A stretch of DNA of 64,000 nucleotides, from contig CALUJK010000027.1 in the NCBI GenBank assembly GCA_944320945.1, forward strand, positions 1-64,000. Direction: 5' to 3'. Shown here piece after piece: positions 55,756 through 64,000 of the stretch; positions within the stretch are counted from its first letter, which is position 1; every line of letters starts with the position of its first letter. Source of the stretch: an uncultured Bacteroides sp. GTDB taxonomy: Bacteria > Bacteroidota > Bacteroidia > Bacteroidales > Bacteroidaceae. Both the position numbers and the translations under genes were made by a program. The notes beneath the pieces were generated by a model that saw only the letters and a program-made list of their open reading frames with translations, was not told where the DNA came from and searched no databases.

Positions 55756-58269
55756 ATGAAGTTGGGACAATTATTATTGGCGGTCGCAATGTTTGCGGGC
55801 ATAGGCATTTTGCCGGTAGCGGCACAGAAGAAGATAAAGGTGGATGGTATCACTTATCTGCTGTGGAACGACCAAACAGCGCAGTTGGAAAATGGCAAGA
55901 AAGTGAAAGGGGTGGTGGAGATACCGGCCAAGGTGGAGGCTAAAGGGAAGGTATATACAGTGACACGAATCAGCGGCAGGGCTTTTGAAGGAAATTGCGG
56001 TATAACAGAAATACGGTTGCCGGAATCGATTGCAACTATAGATTACAGTACGTTTAGGGACTGTAAATACTTGCAAAAAGCGGTTTTGCCCGCTTCACTG
56101 GATAGCATAGGAGAGGCTGCATTTTCAGGTTGTAATAATTTGACCCTGAGCATACCATCTTCCATTAAGAAGATAGGCAGATGGGCACTTGCCGGACATG
56201 TGACCATCACTTTGCCGGAAGGGGTGACAGAAATTGGGAAGAGAGCTTGGGGAATGAATGTCATTGCCAGTGACGGCTGGAAAGGACTCGTCTTGCCGGA
56301 TGGCGGAAAAATAGACGGACATGCTTTTGCCCTGTGTAAAAGCCTGCGGATGATATTGCCCAATACGGTGACTCGCATTCAAGAATATGCGTTTAACTAC
56401 TTTGGCGGCAATAATCCCGGTTTCTTCCAGATAACTTTGCCGGAATCTCTGAAAGAAATAGAGGAAGGGGCTTTTAACAGAGCCCAGCTTTCTGAAATTG
56501 ACATTCCGGCTTCTGTAGAAAAGATAGAAAGCAATGCTTTTAGTGGTTCAACAGTGCAAAAAGTATGGGTGCGGGGGGCAACAGACGTCGGTGCAGATGC
56601 TTTTAGAGATTGCCATGACTTGAAAGAAGTCCGCCTTTCTCCAGCGGTGAATGTCTATGCCAACGCATTTAGAGAATGTGGTAAACTGGAGCAAGTAGAA
56701 TATGCAGGAGTGGCAGCTGCCGGTACGTCTGTGGCTATAGGGGATCACGCGTTTTATGCTTGCGGTGCTTTGCGGAGTGTCGTCTTGCCATGGACGTTGA
56801 CCTCGATAGGAGAATTAGCATTTGGTAGTTGCGAGGAATTGGGAGAGGTAAAAGGGCTTCATGCAGATATTATACTTGTGGAGACAAGCTTAGGCTTCAG
56901 TCCGTTTTCTGGAACCCGTGTGCGGTTGAATGAAATGAGGTCGAAATTCAGCTTTTATGCGTTGGGCAAAGTAAATAGGGGCGTAGCGGAATGGATGCAA
57001 AAGAAAGAGTTTGAGACGATAGCCCAATGGAAAGTGCGGGTCACGGTCGAAAATCGTGCCCGGAAAGTCGATGAATTGGTAGAGAACGCAAAGAGAGGGT
57101 ATATCGAACAGGCGGATAAAAACGAATTGAAATATGCGTTGGGAAACTATGATGCCGACTATGAAACCTATCCGGTTGAGATAGGGACTTTTGGAAAACA
57201 ATATATCCGTGTTCCTCGGAATGAAGCTCCGGCATTTAAGGCAGATGTGTCTCGTGCAAAATTCATCCCTGTTTTTGGTGTCCGGGAAGACCTACTGGCG
57301 GTAACGGGACTGACAGTCAACTTAGACGGAAAGGTGTATAAAAGCCTTGCTCCGGTAAACGAGGTCCCCACAGAATTGGCATTGAACCTGTCTCCTTTGG
57401 ATTTGAACTTCGGAGACAAGGAACCGTCGTCGGTCACCCCTGTAGAACCGGAGCTGAATGAGAATAGTTTGGATACCGATATTCCGGACACGGAGTTGAC
57501 AAGTCCGAATACCTTTGCTGTGATTATCGGTAATGAGCATTACCAGCGGGTGGCTGCGGTGCCTTATGCCCAAAACGACGCCAAGGTCTTTGCCGCCTAT
57601 TGCGAAAAGACGTTGGGACTTCCGGCACAGAACATCCGTTTGTACGAAGACGCCACTTTCGGTACACTGCTGGCTGCCGTGGACGATATCCGGAACATAG
57701 CCAAGGCATATAAAGGCGACATTCATGTTCTTTTCTACTATGCCGGCCACGGCATTCCGGACGAGACGAACCGTAGCGCTTACTTGCTTCCGGTGGATGC
57801 AGACGGACAGCAAAAGGCAGCCTGCTACTCGTTGGAACAACTTTATCGGACTTTGGAAGGCTTGGGCGCCCGTTCCGTCTGCGTCTTTCTCGATGCCTGC
57901 TTCAGTGGTGCGCAACGTGGCGAAGGCATGTTGGCTGCTGCCCGTGGTGTGGCGATTAAGCCCAAGGCTTCGCAGCCGGGCGGTAATGTGGTGGTGTTCT
58001 CTGCTGCTACCGGTGAGGAAACTGCCTATCCCTACGACGAGAAAGGACACGGCTTGTTTACTTACTTCCTGTTGAAGAAACTGCAAGAGACGAAAGGACA
58101 AATGTCTCTTGGCGAATTGGCAGCTTATCTTACAGAACAAGTGCAGAGGCAGTCGGTGGTAGTTAACCGCAAACCTCAGACGCCCACTGTCGTAGCTTCG
58201 CCTGCCATGGAAAGCGATTGGGAACGGTTGCCGCTCGTGGCAGATACGACTTCGGAACCGTCCCGGTAA
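55756..58269 (+). CDS. secreted BspA-type leucine-rich repeat protein with C-terminal caspase (C14) domain
   Basis: Exported protein of 837 aa with a signal peptide ending near VAAQ. Residues about 75-390 are leucine-rich repeats of the BspA/LRR_5 type, with units such as ITEIRLPESIATIDYSTFRD and LKEIEEGAFNRAQLSEIDIP. A middle region of about 180 residues has no recognised fold. The C-terminal 250 residues are a caspase-like (metacaspase) peptidase domain. Its catalytic dyad is intact: His665 in FYYAGHG and Cys715 in FLDACFSG. The domain opens with TFAVIIGNEHYQ. Function is unknown. Protein binding by the repeats and cleavage after Arg or Lys are inferences from the families. Confidence 0.9.
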   Translation: MKLGQLLLAVAMFAGIGILPVAAQKKIKVDGITYLLWNDQTAQLENGKKVKGVVEIPAKVEAKGKVYTVTRISGRAFEGNCGITEIRLPESIATIDYSTFRDCKYLQKAVLPASLDSIGEAAFSGCNNLTLSIPSSIKKIGRWALAGHVTITLPEGVTEIGKRAWGMNVIASDGWKGLVLPDGGKIDGHAFALCKSLRMILPNTVTRIQEYAFNYFGGNNPGFFQITLPESLKEIEEGAFNRAQLSEIDIPASVEKIESNAFSGSTVQKVWVRGATDVGADAFRDCHDLKEVRLSPAVNVYANAFRECGKLEQVEYAGVAAAGTSVAIGDHAFYACGALRSVVLPWTLTSIGELAFGSCEELGEVKGLHADIILVETSLGFSPFSGTRVRLNEMRSKFSFYALGKVNRGVAEWMQKKEFETIAQWKVRVTVENRARKVDELVENAKRGYIEQADKNELKYALGNYDADYETYPVEIGTFGKQYIRVPRNEAPAFKADVSRAKFIPVFGVREDLLAVTGLTVNLDGKVYKSLAPVNEVPTELALNLSPLDLNFGDKEPSSVTPVEPELNENSLDTDIPDTELTSPNTFAVIIGNEHYQRVAAVPYAQNDAKVFAAYCEKTLGLPAQNIRLYEDATFGTLLAAVDDIRNIAKAYKGDIHVLFYYAGHGIPDETNRSAYLLPVDADGQQKAACYSLEQLYRTLEGLGARSVCVFLDACFSGAQRGEGMLAAARGVAIKPKASQPGGNVVVFSAATGEETAYPYDEKGHGLFTYFLLKKLQETKGQMSLGELAAYLTEQVQRQSVVVNRKPQTPTVVASPAMESDWERLPLVADTTSEPSR

Positions 58270-58359
58270 TTGTGAGGAGTATTTTGCCCATATCGTAGGA
58301 TATCTCGGAGAGTTTTTGTATGTTTGCAAGAACTGATATACATTATTTATTATAAGGCT

Positions 58360-59022
58360 ATGAAAACAAAGTATGTTCCGAAGATTGTTTTAAGTGGGGA
58401 GTTATTGGTTGACGCACAACAGATACCCTCTTTATTGGACGCCAACCAGGTGGCTTATGAGCCGATCGATAGTGTCAATTGGGAAGCATACCCGTATTGT
58501 CCCGAAGTGAAGTTCCGCATGGCGCATACGGGCGATGCTATCTTGCTGGAGTATCGGGTGAAAGAAGCCAGCGTGCGCGCAGTAGCCGATACGGACAACG
58601 GCAGGGTGTGGGAAGATTCCTGTTGCGAGTTCTTCTTCCAGATGCCGGGCGATGCGGACAACTATTATAATATGGAATGCAATTGCGGAGGCACCCTGCT
58701 GATAGGCTACGGTCGTAAAGGAGACCGGACACATGCGCCGCAGGAGGTGACGGCATCGGTGTCCCGTTGGAGTTCACTGGGCAAAGCACCTTTCGAGGAA
58801 CGGATGGGAGAATGCGAGTGGCAGCTTGCCCTGTGCATTCCGGTAAGTGCCTTTTTCCGGCATCAGATAACCTGTCTGGACGGGATGACAGCGAATGCCA
58901 ATTTTTATAAATGTGGCGATAAGCTGAATACGCCCCATTTTCTGTCATGGAATCCCATTCAACTTCCGGAGCCTTGTTTCCACTGCCCGGATTTCTTTGG
59001 TTCGATACAATTTGGTGAATAA
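58360..59022 (+). CDS. CBM9/DOMON-like carbohydrate-binding family protein
   Basis: Small beta-rich protein of 220 aa resembling the carbohydrate-binding family 9-like domain proteins of Bacteroides. Conserved points are VRAVADTDNGRVWEDSCCEF and the ending FHCPDFFGSIQFG, both typical of that family. No signal peptide is seen from ATG 58360 (MKTKYVPKI). A reading from TTG 58324 adds 12 unlikely residues and is not chosen. No enzyme motif is present, so a binding role is likely. The ligand is unknown and the protein may be cytoplasmic. Confidence 0.75.
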   Translation: MKTKYVPKIVLSGELLVDAQQIPSLLDANQVAYEPIDSVNWEAYPYCPEVKFRMAHTGDAILLEYRVKEASVRAVADTDNGRVWEDSCCEFFFQMPGDADNYYNMECNCGGTLLIGYGRKGDRTHAPQEVTASVSRWSSLGKAPFEERMGECEWQLALCIPVSAFFRHQITCLDGMTANANFYKCGDKLNTPHFLSWNPIQLPEPCFHCPDFFGSIQFGE

Positions 59023-59047
59023 TTGAGTTGCTTTCTATAATTTTATC

Positions 59048-59055
59048 TATTTTTG
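59048..59055 (+). promoter_or_regulatory. -7 box for the nrnA-like gene
   Basis: TATTTTTG fits TAnnTTTG, with the ATG at 59093. A TTG at 59028-59030 lies 17 bp upstream, slightly short for a -33 element. Confidence 0.5.
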
Positions 59056-59092
59056 CCGCTTCAAAAAGGACAAAATCAAACTTTTATACTCT

Positions 59093-60130
59093 ATGTTGTC
59101 TAAAGTTATAGATCAAAGTAAGATAGACCATTTTGCGAAGTGGCTGGAACGTGCGGATAAGATTGTGATAGTGTCTCATGTCTCTCCGGATGGAGATGCC
59201 ATTGGTTCATCGCTTGGCTTGTGGCATTTCCTGAATGATCAGGAGAAGAATGTCAACGTCATTGTGCCTAATGCCTTCCCCGACTTCTTGAAATGGATGC
59301 CCGGAAGTAAGGAAATCTTGCTTTATGACCGTTACAGGGAGTTTGCCAACAAGCTGATAGCCGAAGCTGACGTCATTTGCTGCTTGGATTTTAATGCCAT
59401 ACATCGCATTGATGCGATGAAAGATGCCGTGTTGGCTTCTCCGGCTCGTAAGATTCTGATAGACCACCATTTGTATCCGGAGGATTTTTGCCGTATCGTC
59501 ATTTCCCATCCGGAGATATCTTCTACGTCGGAACTTGTCTTTCGTCTGATTTGCCGGTTGGGCTGTTTCGATGAAATTACCAAGAAAGGTGCAGAGTGCA
59601 TTTATACGGGAATGATGACCGATACGGGTGGCTTTACATTCAATTCCAATAATCGCGAGATTTATTTCATAATTAGTGAGCTGTTGTCGAAAGGCATAGA
59701 CAAGGACGAGATTTATCGGAAAGTGTATAATACCTATTCGGAGAGCCGCTTGCGCCTGATGGGGCATGTATTGACGCAGATGAAAGTCTATCCGGAATAT
59801 TGTGCCGCCATGATATCGTTGACCAAGAAAGAGCAAAGTCAGTTCAACTATATTCGGGGAGACAGTGAGGGGTTTGTAAATATTCCGTTGAGCATTAAGA
59901 ATGTGGTATTTTCCTGTTTCCTGCGCGAGGATACGGAGAAGCCGATGATAAAAGTTTCTCTCCGTTCAGTGGGTAAATTCCCCTGCAATCAGTTGGCGGC
60001 CGAGTTCTTTAACGGCGGCGGGCATCTGAATGCTTCCGGCGGGGAATTTTACGGCACGTTGGACGAGGCTAAAGTCGTGCTTGAGCAGGCTTTGGAGAAA
60101 TTCAAGCCACTTCTCACCGCGAAAGGGTAA
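59093..60130 (+). CDS. nrnA: NrnA-type oligoribonuclease / PAP phosphatase (DHH family)
   Basis: DHH/DHHA1 phosphoesterase of 345 aa that degrades nano-RNAs and dephosphorylates 3'-phosphoadenosine 5'-phosphate. Metal ligands are His29, Asp33 and Asp35 in SHVSPDGDAIG and Asp124-His125-His126 in LIDHHLYPEDF. The substrate-binding DHHA1 loop is FNGGGHLNASGG (Gly308-His311). Length and motif order are those of NrnA and not of RecJ. It appears to have its own promoter. Confidence 0.9.
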   Translation: MLSKVIDQSKIDHFAKWLERADKIVIVSHVSPDGDAIGSSLGLWHFLNDQEKNVNVIVPNAFPDFLKWMPGSKEILLYDRYREFANKLIAEADVICCLDFNAIHRIDAMKDAVLASPARKILIDHHLYPEDFCRIVISHPEISSTSELVFRLICRLGCFDEITKKGAECIYTGMMTDTGGFTFNSNNREIYFIISELLSKGIDKDEIYRKVYNTYSESRLRLMGHVLTQMKVYPEYCAAMISLTKKEQSQFNYIRGDSEGFVNIPLSIKNVVFSCFLREDTEKPMIKVSLRSVGKFPCNQLAAEFFNGGGHLNASGGEFYGTLDEAKVVLEQALEKFKPLLTAKG

Positions 60131-60201
60131 GAAAGAGTGCAGAAAAGGTTAAAAGATACGAAGTTTACTTTTCCTTCGAATGTTCTTTTATTGAAATGAG
60201 G

Positions 60202-60209
60202 TATTTTTG
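60202..60209 (+). promoter_or_regulatory. -7 box for the DUF4827 gene
   Basis: TATTTTTG fits TAnnTTTG and lies 23 bp upstream of the ATG at 60233. No good -33 element was found. Confidence 0.45.
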
Positions 60210-60232
60210 CACAATGAACTAAAGAAATAACA

Positions 60233-60823
60233 ATGAAAAAACTTCTTTTATTCTGTTTGTTTTTATTAGGATTGAGTGCAGCGTTCCAGGCCTGTGATAA
60301 CACCAAGACGTATGCCGAGATGTTGGAAGATGAAGACAATGCCATAGCGGATTTCATCAGAGACAGCAATATCGTCGTGATATCGCAGAGTACATTCTAT
60401 GCTCAAGATTCTATGACCAATGTGGAAAGAAATGAATATGTGCGATTGGCCAGTGACGTATATATGCAGATTGTAGATAAAGGTTCCGGTGACAGTGTGG
60501 TGAACAACGATGAGGTGCTGGTGCGTTTCACGGAATACAGTTTGCTGGATGATACCACTACTTTGTCTAATGTGGATGCCGTAGGAATAGTGGACCGTTT
60601 CCGATATACTTCCAGTTCTTCGTCCATTGCCGCCTCTTTCTTGGATGGCTATATGCTGACTTATTATGGCAGTCAGGTGCCTGCGGGGTGGCTTGTCCCA
60701 TTGGTTTATGTACGCGATAGGGCACATGTGAAACTTATTGTTCCTTCTAAGATGGGACATCAAACGGCTATGCAGTCCGTATATCCTTATTTTTACGATA
60801 TCAAATACCAGATTTGGCAATAA
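60233..60823 (+). CDS. DUF4827-type FKBP-like lipoprotein
   Basis: Lipoprotein of 196 aa. The signal ends at FQAC (Cys21). The KTYAEMLEDEDNAIADFI opening and the later FLDGYMLTYYGSQVPAGW and YVRDRAHVKLIVPSKMGH are shared with the DUF4827 family of Bacteroides, whose fold resembles FKBP-type prolyl isomerases. The final residues YFYDIKYQIWQ fit too. The catalytic status as a prolyl isomerase is unproven. It lies 22 bp before the phosphohexomutase gene, so the two may be co-transcribed. Confidence 0.8.
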   Translation: MKKLLLFCLFLLGLSAAFQACDNTKTYAEMLEDEDNAIADFIRDSNIVVISQSTFYAQDSMTNVERNEYVRLASDVYMQIVDKGSGDSVVNNDEVLVRFTEYSLLDDTTTLSNVDAVGIVDRFRYTSSSSSIAASFLDGYMLTYYGSQVPAGWLVPLVYVRDRAHVKLIVPSKMGHQTAMQSVYPYFYDIKYQIWQ

Positions 60824-60845
60824 CTGAAATTAAATCATTTATACT

Positions 60846-62234
60846 ATGACTCTTATTAAATCTATTTCCGGTATCCGCGGTACAATCGGCGGACATGCGG
60901 GTGAGGGCTTGAATCCTCTTGACATTGTGAAGTTTACGTCGGCATATGCAACTTTGATACGCCGTACTTGTACTGTAAAAAGCAATAAGATTGTAGTAGG
61001 CCGTGATGCTCGTCTGTCCGGCGAGATGGTGAAGAATGTAGTAGTCGGCACGTTGATGGGCATGGGCTGGGATGTAGTAGACATCGACTTGGCATCGACT
61101 CCCACAACGGAATTGGCTGTGACGATGGAAGGTGCCAGTGGCGGTATCATTCTGACTGCTTCGCACAATCCTCGTCAGTGGAATGCCCTGAAGTTGCTGA
61201 ACGAACATGGTGAGTTCCTGAACAAGGAAGAGGGTAACGAGGTGCTCCGCATTGCCGAGGCTGAGGATTTTGAATACGCCGAAGTAGATAAACTGGGTAC
61301 ATATCGTAAAGATTTGACATATAATCAGAGACATATAGATAGCGTATTGGCGTTGGATTTGGTTGACGTAGAGGCTATCCGTAAGGCAGATTTCCATGTG
61401 GCTATTGATTGTGTGAACTCCGTGGGTGGCATTATCCTGCCTCAATTGTTGGAGGCACTGGGCGTAAAGCATGTAGAGAAACTCTATTGTGAGCCGACGG
61501 GTGACTTCCAGCACAATCCGGAACCGCTGGAAAAGAATCTGGGCGATATCATGTCTCTGATGGCGAAAGGTGGTAACGACGTTGCTTTCGTGGTTGACCC
61601 GGATGTGGACCGCTTGGCTATTATCTGCGAGGATGGCCGTATGTATGGTGAGGAATATACGTTGGTTTCCGTGGCCGATTATGTACTGAAGCATACACCG
61701 GGAAGTACAGTTTCCAACTTGAGTTCTACCCGTGCCTTGCGTGATGTGACCCGTGGTTATGGTCAGCAATATTACGCTTCTGCCGTGGGCGAGGTGAATG
61801 TGACTACGAAAATGAAGGAAGTAGGTGCCGTTATCGGTGGTGAAGGCAATGGTGGAGTTATCTATCCGGCCAGTCACTACGGTCGCGATGCGTTGGTAGG
61901 TATTGCTCTCTTCTTGAGTCATCTGGCACACGAAGGCAAGAAAGTCAGCGAACTGCGTGCCACTTATCCTGCTTATTTCATGGCTAAGAATCGTGTAGAC
62001 TTGACGCCTGATACTGACGTAGATGCCATCTTGGCGCGCGTTAAGGAACTGTACAAGAACGAAGAGATTAACGACATCGACGGTGTGAAGATTGACTTCC
62101 CCGATAAGTGGGTACATCTGCGCAAAAGTAACACTGAGCCTATTATCCGTGTGTATAGTGAAGCCGCTACACAGGAGGAAGCCGAAGCGGTGGCACACGA
62201 TGTGATGCAGGTGATTACTTCGTTGGCAAAATAA
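60846..62234 (+). CDS. glmM: phosphoglucosamine mutase-type alpha-D-phosphohexomutase
   Basis: Four-domain phosphohexomutase of 462 aa. The phosphorylated active-site serine is Ser106 in TASHNPRQWNALK. The metal loop is DPDVDRLAI (Asp251, Asp253, Asp255). The sugar-specificity loop is GEGNGGVIYP, and the phosphate-binding loop KSNTEPIIR is near residue 430. The TASHNP and length fit the GlmM/ManB branch, with GlmM preferred because Bacteroidota GlmM looks like this. GlmM makes glucosamine-1-phosphate for UDP-GlcNAc and so supplies peptidoglycan and capsule synthesis. Phosphomannomutase is the main alternative. It starts 22 bp after the DUF4827 gene and ends in a strong terminator. Confidence 0.85.
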   Translation: MTLIKSISGIRGTIGGHAGEGLNPLDIVKFTSAYATLIRRTCTVKSNKIVVGRDARLSGEMVKNVVVGTLMGMGWDVVDIDLASTPTTELAVTMEGASGGIILTASHNPRQWNALKLLNEHGEFLNKEEGNEVLRIAEAEDFEYAEVDKLGTYRKDLTYNQRHIDSVLALDLVDVEAIRKADFHVAIDCVNSVGGIILPQLLEALGVKHVEKLYCEPTGDFQHNPEPLEKNLGDIMSLMAKGGNDVAFVVDPDVDRLAIICEDGRMYGEEYTLVSVADYVLKHTPGSTVSNLSSTRALRDVTRGYGQQYYASAVGEVNVTTKMKEVGAVIGGEGNGGVIYPASHYGRDALVGIALFLSHLAHEGKKVSELRATYPAYFMAKNRVDLTPDTDVDAILARVKELYKNEEINDIDGVKIDFPDKWVHLRKSNTEPIIRVYSEAATQEEAEAVAHDVMQVITSLAK

Positions 62235-62262
62235 TGAGCATATCATAACTGAACCGACTTTG

Positions 62263-62312
62263 TGCGGCATCTCTCTACGGGATAAATCGTAGAAAGATGC
62301 CGCATTTTTTAT
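62263..62312 (+). terminator. intrinsic terminator after the phosphohexomutase gene
   Basis: Stem of 17 positions with a single mismatch (62263-62279 with 62288-62304), outer arms TGCGGCATC and GATGCCGCA, an 8-nt loop and a run of six T. It ends the DUF4827-glmM unit. Confidence 0.92.
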
Positions 62313-62373
62313 TTCTTTCAAAAAAAACTTTTGCAAAGCGTACCCGATGTGGAGACTTGGTTGTAATAAGAAT

Positions 62374-64000
62374 ATGAACAATCAAAAAGAAAGAATAATA
62401 CATAATTTAGAAAATTGCAAACGTATGAAGAAAACACGACACATCGGGTGGAAGACGCTGTGGTTTGTATGCCTCGCCTTGTTTACCATGCAGACCGTTA
62501 CAGCACAGAACCGTGGTACGGTTACCCTTTCATTAAAAGACGAACCCTTGCCTTCAGTTTTGAAGCAGATAGAGCGTGCAGGAGAGAAAAGCATACTCTT
62601 TGCCTACGAAGAGGCCGAGAATTACCGGGTGACCGCTGATATCCGCCGGCAGACACAAGCCGGAGCCATCCGCCTGGTATTGGCGAACAAACCTTTTCAA
62701 TGCGTGGAGCGAGGCGATTATTTTGTCATCCGGCGTACGGATGGAACAAACAATCAGGTACATGGCACCGTATTGGACGAACGTAATGAGCCGTTGGCAT
62801 ATGCCAATGTGTTGATACTTTCGGCACGTGATTCCTCTTTTGTTACGGGCTGTGTCACGGCTGATGACGGGACATTTGTGCTTCCTCTGGCTGTTGTCGG
62901 ACCTCATTTGCTGAAAGTGACTTATGTCGGTTATCATACGTTGGTTACGGCATGTCAGCCGGAGAATACAGTCCGTCTGTCTCCCGATGCCCAACTGCTG
63001 GGCGAGGTTACTGTCACTGCCCAACGCCCGTTGGTGGAACGCAAGAATGGGAACGTTATCGCCAATGTTGTGGGTACTCCTTTGTCGCAGATGGGGTCGG
63101 TGGCCGACATGATTGGGCATTTGCCTTTTGTCACCGGGAGTGATGGCAGTTACTCTGTCATTGGTCGTCGAGGCGATGTGGAGATATACATCAACAGCCG
63201 TAAGGTGCGTGATAATTCCGAACTGGAGCAATTACAGGCTAATGAAATCGTTTCGGCAGAAATCATCATGAATCCCGGTGCGCGTTACCGTGCCAATACG
63301 GGAGCCGTTATCCGTATCCGCACCATCCGCCGGCAGGGCGATGGATTGAGCGGGAATTTCTATGTTGATTATACACAGGGTCATAAGGCCAGGGCTCGCG
63401 AAGGTGCTTCGTTCAATTATCGTCGGAATGGACTGGACGTCTTTATCAAAGGACATTTTAAGGAAAACAATTCGTATAGTACGCTGAATACGATGCTGGA
63501 AATGAATACCTCTTCTCAATGGCGCAATGAGTCCAATACTATCAATACCGACCACCAAGCGGGTTTTAACGGGGAAGTCGGTTTTAACTATGAACCCGAT
63601 ACACGGCAATCCTTTGGTGTGCGTTATGTTCCTTCTAAGGGCATCGGCGCCGAACGCTCGCACGGATGGGGAGAGACATTTGTGTATCGTGACGGCGCCG
63701 AGTACGACCGTTTGGACTTCGTTTCGGACAATGAAAGTTATGACGACTGGGGGCATTCCCTGAATGCCTATTATACGGCCACCTTCGGTAAATGGGACAT
63801 CGACTTTAATGCCGATTATCTGCGCAGTAAGAATCATAGTGGACAGGAGGCCGCGAATAACGGCGAGGTGGACGCTACTTCCACCAACGAAGTTGCCAAC
63901 GACCTTTATGCCCTGCGTCTTGTGGCATCCGTTCCGTTGGGTAAAGGTAAAATGACTTTCGGCACGGAAGAAACGTTTACCAACCGCCACGACATTTTCC
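62374..64000 (+). CDS. STN-domain TonB-dependent receptor / outer-membrane beta-barrel protein (5' part)
   Basis: N-terminal 540 or so residues of an outer-membrane receptor, cut by the window edge. After a signal peptide ending in TVTAQ there is an STN domain (VTLSLKDEPLPSVLKQIERA to FVIRR), a carboxypeptidase-regulatory-like domain (QVHGTVLDERNEPLAYANVL), a plug-like region (GSVADMIGHLPFVTGSDGSY, VEIYINSRKV) and the start of a barrel of the OMP_b-brl_3 type. The STN domain usually contacts an anti-sigma factor, but none is encoded nearby upstream. Two in-frame starts are possible, 62374 and 62425 (MKKTRHIGWK). The signal peptide fits the second better, but the first is kept as the longest reading. 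Substrate unknown. Confidence 0.85.
   Translation, partial: MNNQKERIIHNLENCKRMKKTRHIGWKTLWFVCLALFTMQTVTAQNRGTVTLSLKDEPLPSVLKQIERAGEKSILFAYEEAENYRVTADIRRQTQAGAIRLVLANKPFQCVERGDYFVIRRTDGTNNQVHGTVLDERNEPLAYANVLILSARDSSFVTGCVTADDGTFVLPLAVVGPHLLKVTYVGYHTLVTACQPENTVRLSPDAQLLGEVTVTAQRPLVERKNGNVIANVVGTPLSQMGSVADMIGHLPFVTGSDGSYSVIGRRGDVEIYINSRKVRDNSELEQLQANEIVSAEIIMNPGARYRANTGAVIRIRTIRRQGDGLSGNFYVDYTQGHKARAREGASFNYRRNGLDVFIKGHFKENNSYSTLNTMLEMNTSSQWRNESNTINTDHQAGFNGEVGFNYEPDTRQSFGVRYVPSKGIGAERSHGWGETFVYRDGAEYDRLDFVSDNESYDDWGHSLNAYYTATFGKWDIDFNADYLRSKNHSGQEAANNGEVDATSTNEVANDLYALRLVASVPLGKGKMTFGTEETFTNRHDIF

Noticed and set aside
60801..62381. 526-codon minus-strand ORF opposite glmM
   Set aside because: Mirror frame of a well-supported gene. 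It is rich in His, Ile, Gln and Thr as expected from reverse translation of GC-biased codons, and it has no family motif.

Overview
The window is chromosomal DNA of a gut Bacteroides (phylum Bacteroidota). The signs are SusC/SusD pairs, a hybrid two-component system, lipoproteins with short lipoboxes, Bacteroides-type -7 boxes (TAnnTTTG) in front of many genes, and few Shine-Dalgarno sequences. The GC-rich codon use of the backbone would fit the B. stercoris / B. eggerthii / B. uniformis group, but that is only a weak inference. No rRNA, tRNA, CRISPR array, insertion sequence or prophage was seen.

Region 1 (1-16.5 kb) is a capsular or exopolysaccharide locus. It opens with the end of a WecA/MraY-type initiating transferase, a Wza-like export lipoprotein, a Wzc-like tyrosine autokinase and a CpsB-type PHP phosphatase. 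A visibly AT-rich block (4,990-15,757) follows, with flippase, polymerase, four glycosyltransferases, two hexapeptide acyltransferases, and a pyruvyltransferase coupled to an FrhB-like Fe-S protein. A GC-richer RmlC-like cupin gene closes the locus before a bidirectional terminator. This is the usual design: conserved export and control genes around a transferred, strain-specific assembly block.

Region 2 (16.5-40.2 kb) is a polysaccharide utilisation locus for glycosaminoglycans, most likely chondroitin sulfate, dermatan sulfate or hyaluronan. It holds two PL8 lyases, a GH88 unsaturated glucuronyl hydrolase, two serine-type sulfatases, SusC/SusD and a DUF5017-like surface glycan-binding lipoprotein, a hybrid two-component sensor, and an unexpected GH3 enzyme. 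Expected flow: surface binding and cleavage by lyases, import through SusC/D, desulfation and GH88 cleavage of unsaturated disaccharides, with the sensor detecting those disaccharides in the periplasm. The layout resembles the B. thetaiotaomicron BT3324-BT3350 region as I recall it.

Region 3 (40.3-49.1 kb) has a TPR protein, RecJ-RecQ, an AAA ATPase-Fic pair under one promoter, and a decayed two-gene locus with several frameshifts.

Region 4 (49.2-64 kb) is housekeeping: TsaC/Sua5, a ClC channel with CBS domains, Fmt, Rpe, ComEC, a secreted BspA-type leucine-rich-repeat/caspase protein, a CBM9-like protein, NrnA, a DUF4827 lipoprotein, a GlmM-type phosphohexomutase and the start of an STN-domain TonB-dependent receptor.

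The most unusual structure is non-coding: five intergenic arrays of palindromic units with a pitch of about 22 bp. Three arrays have four units centred on CCGAAGGGCTTCGG-like sequence. Two have four or six units centred on TTAA.
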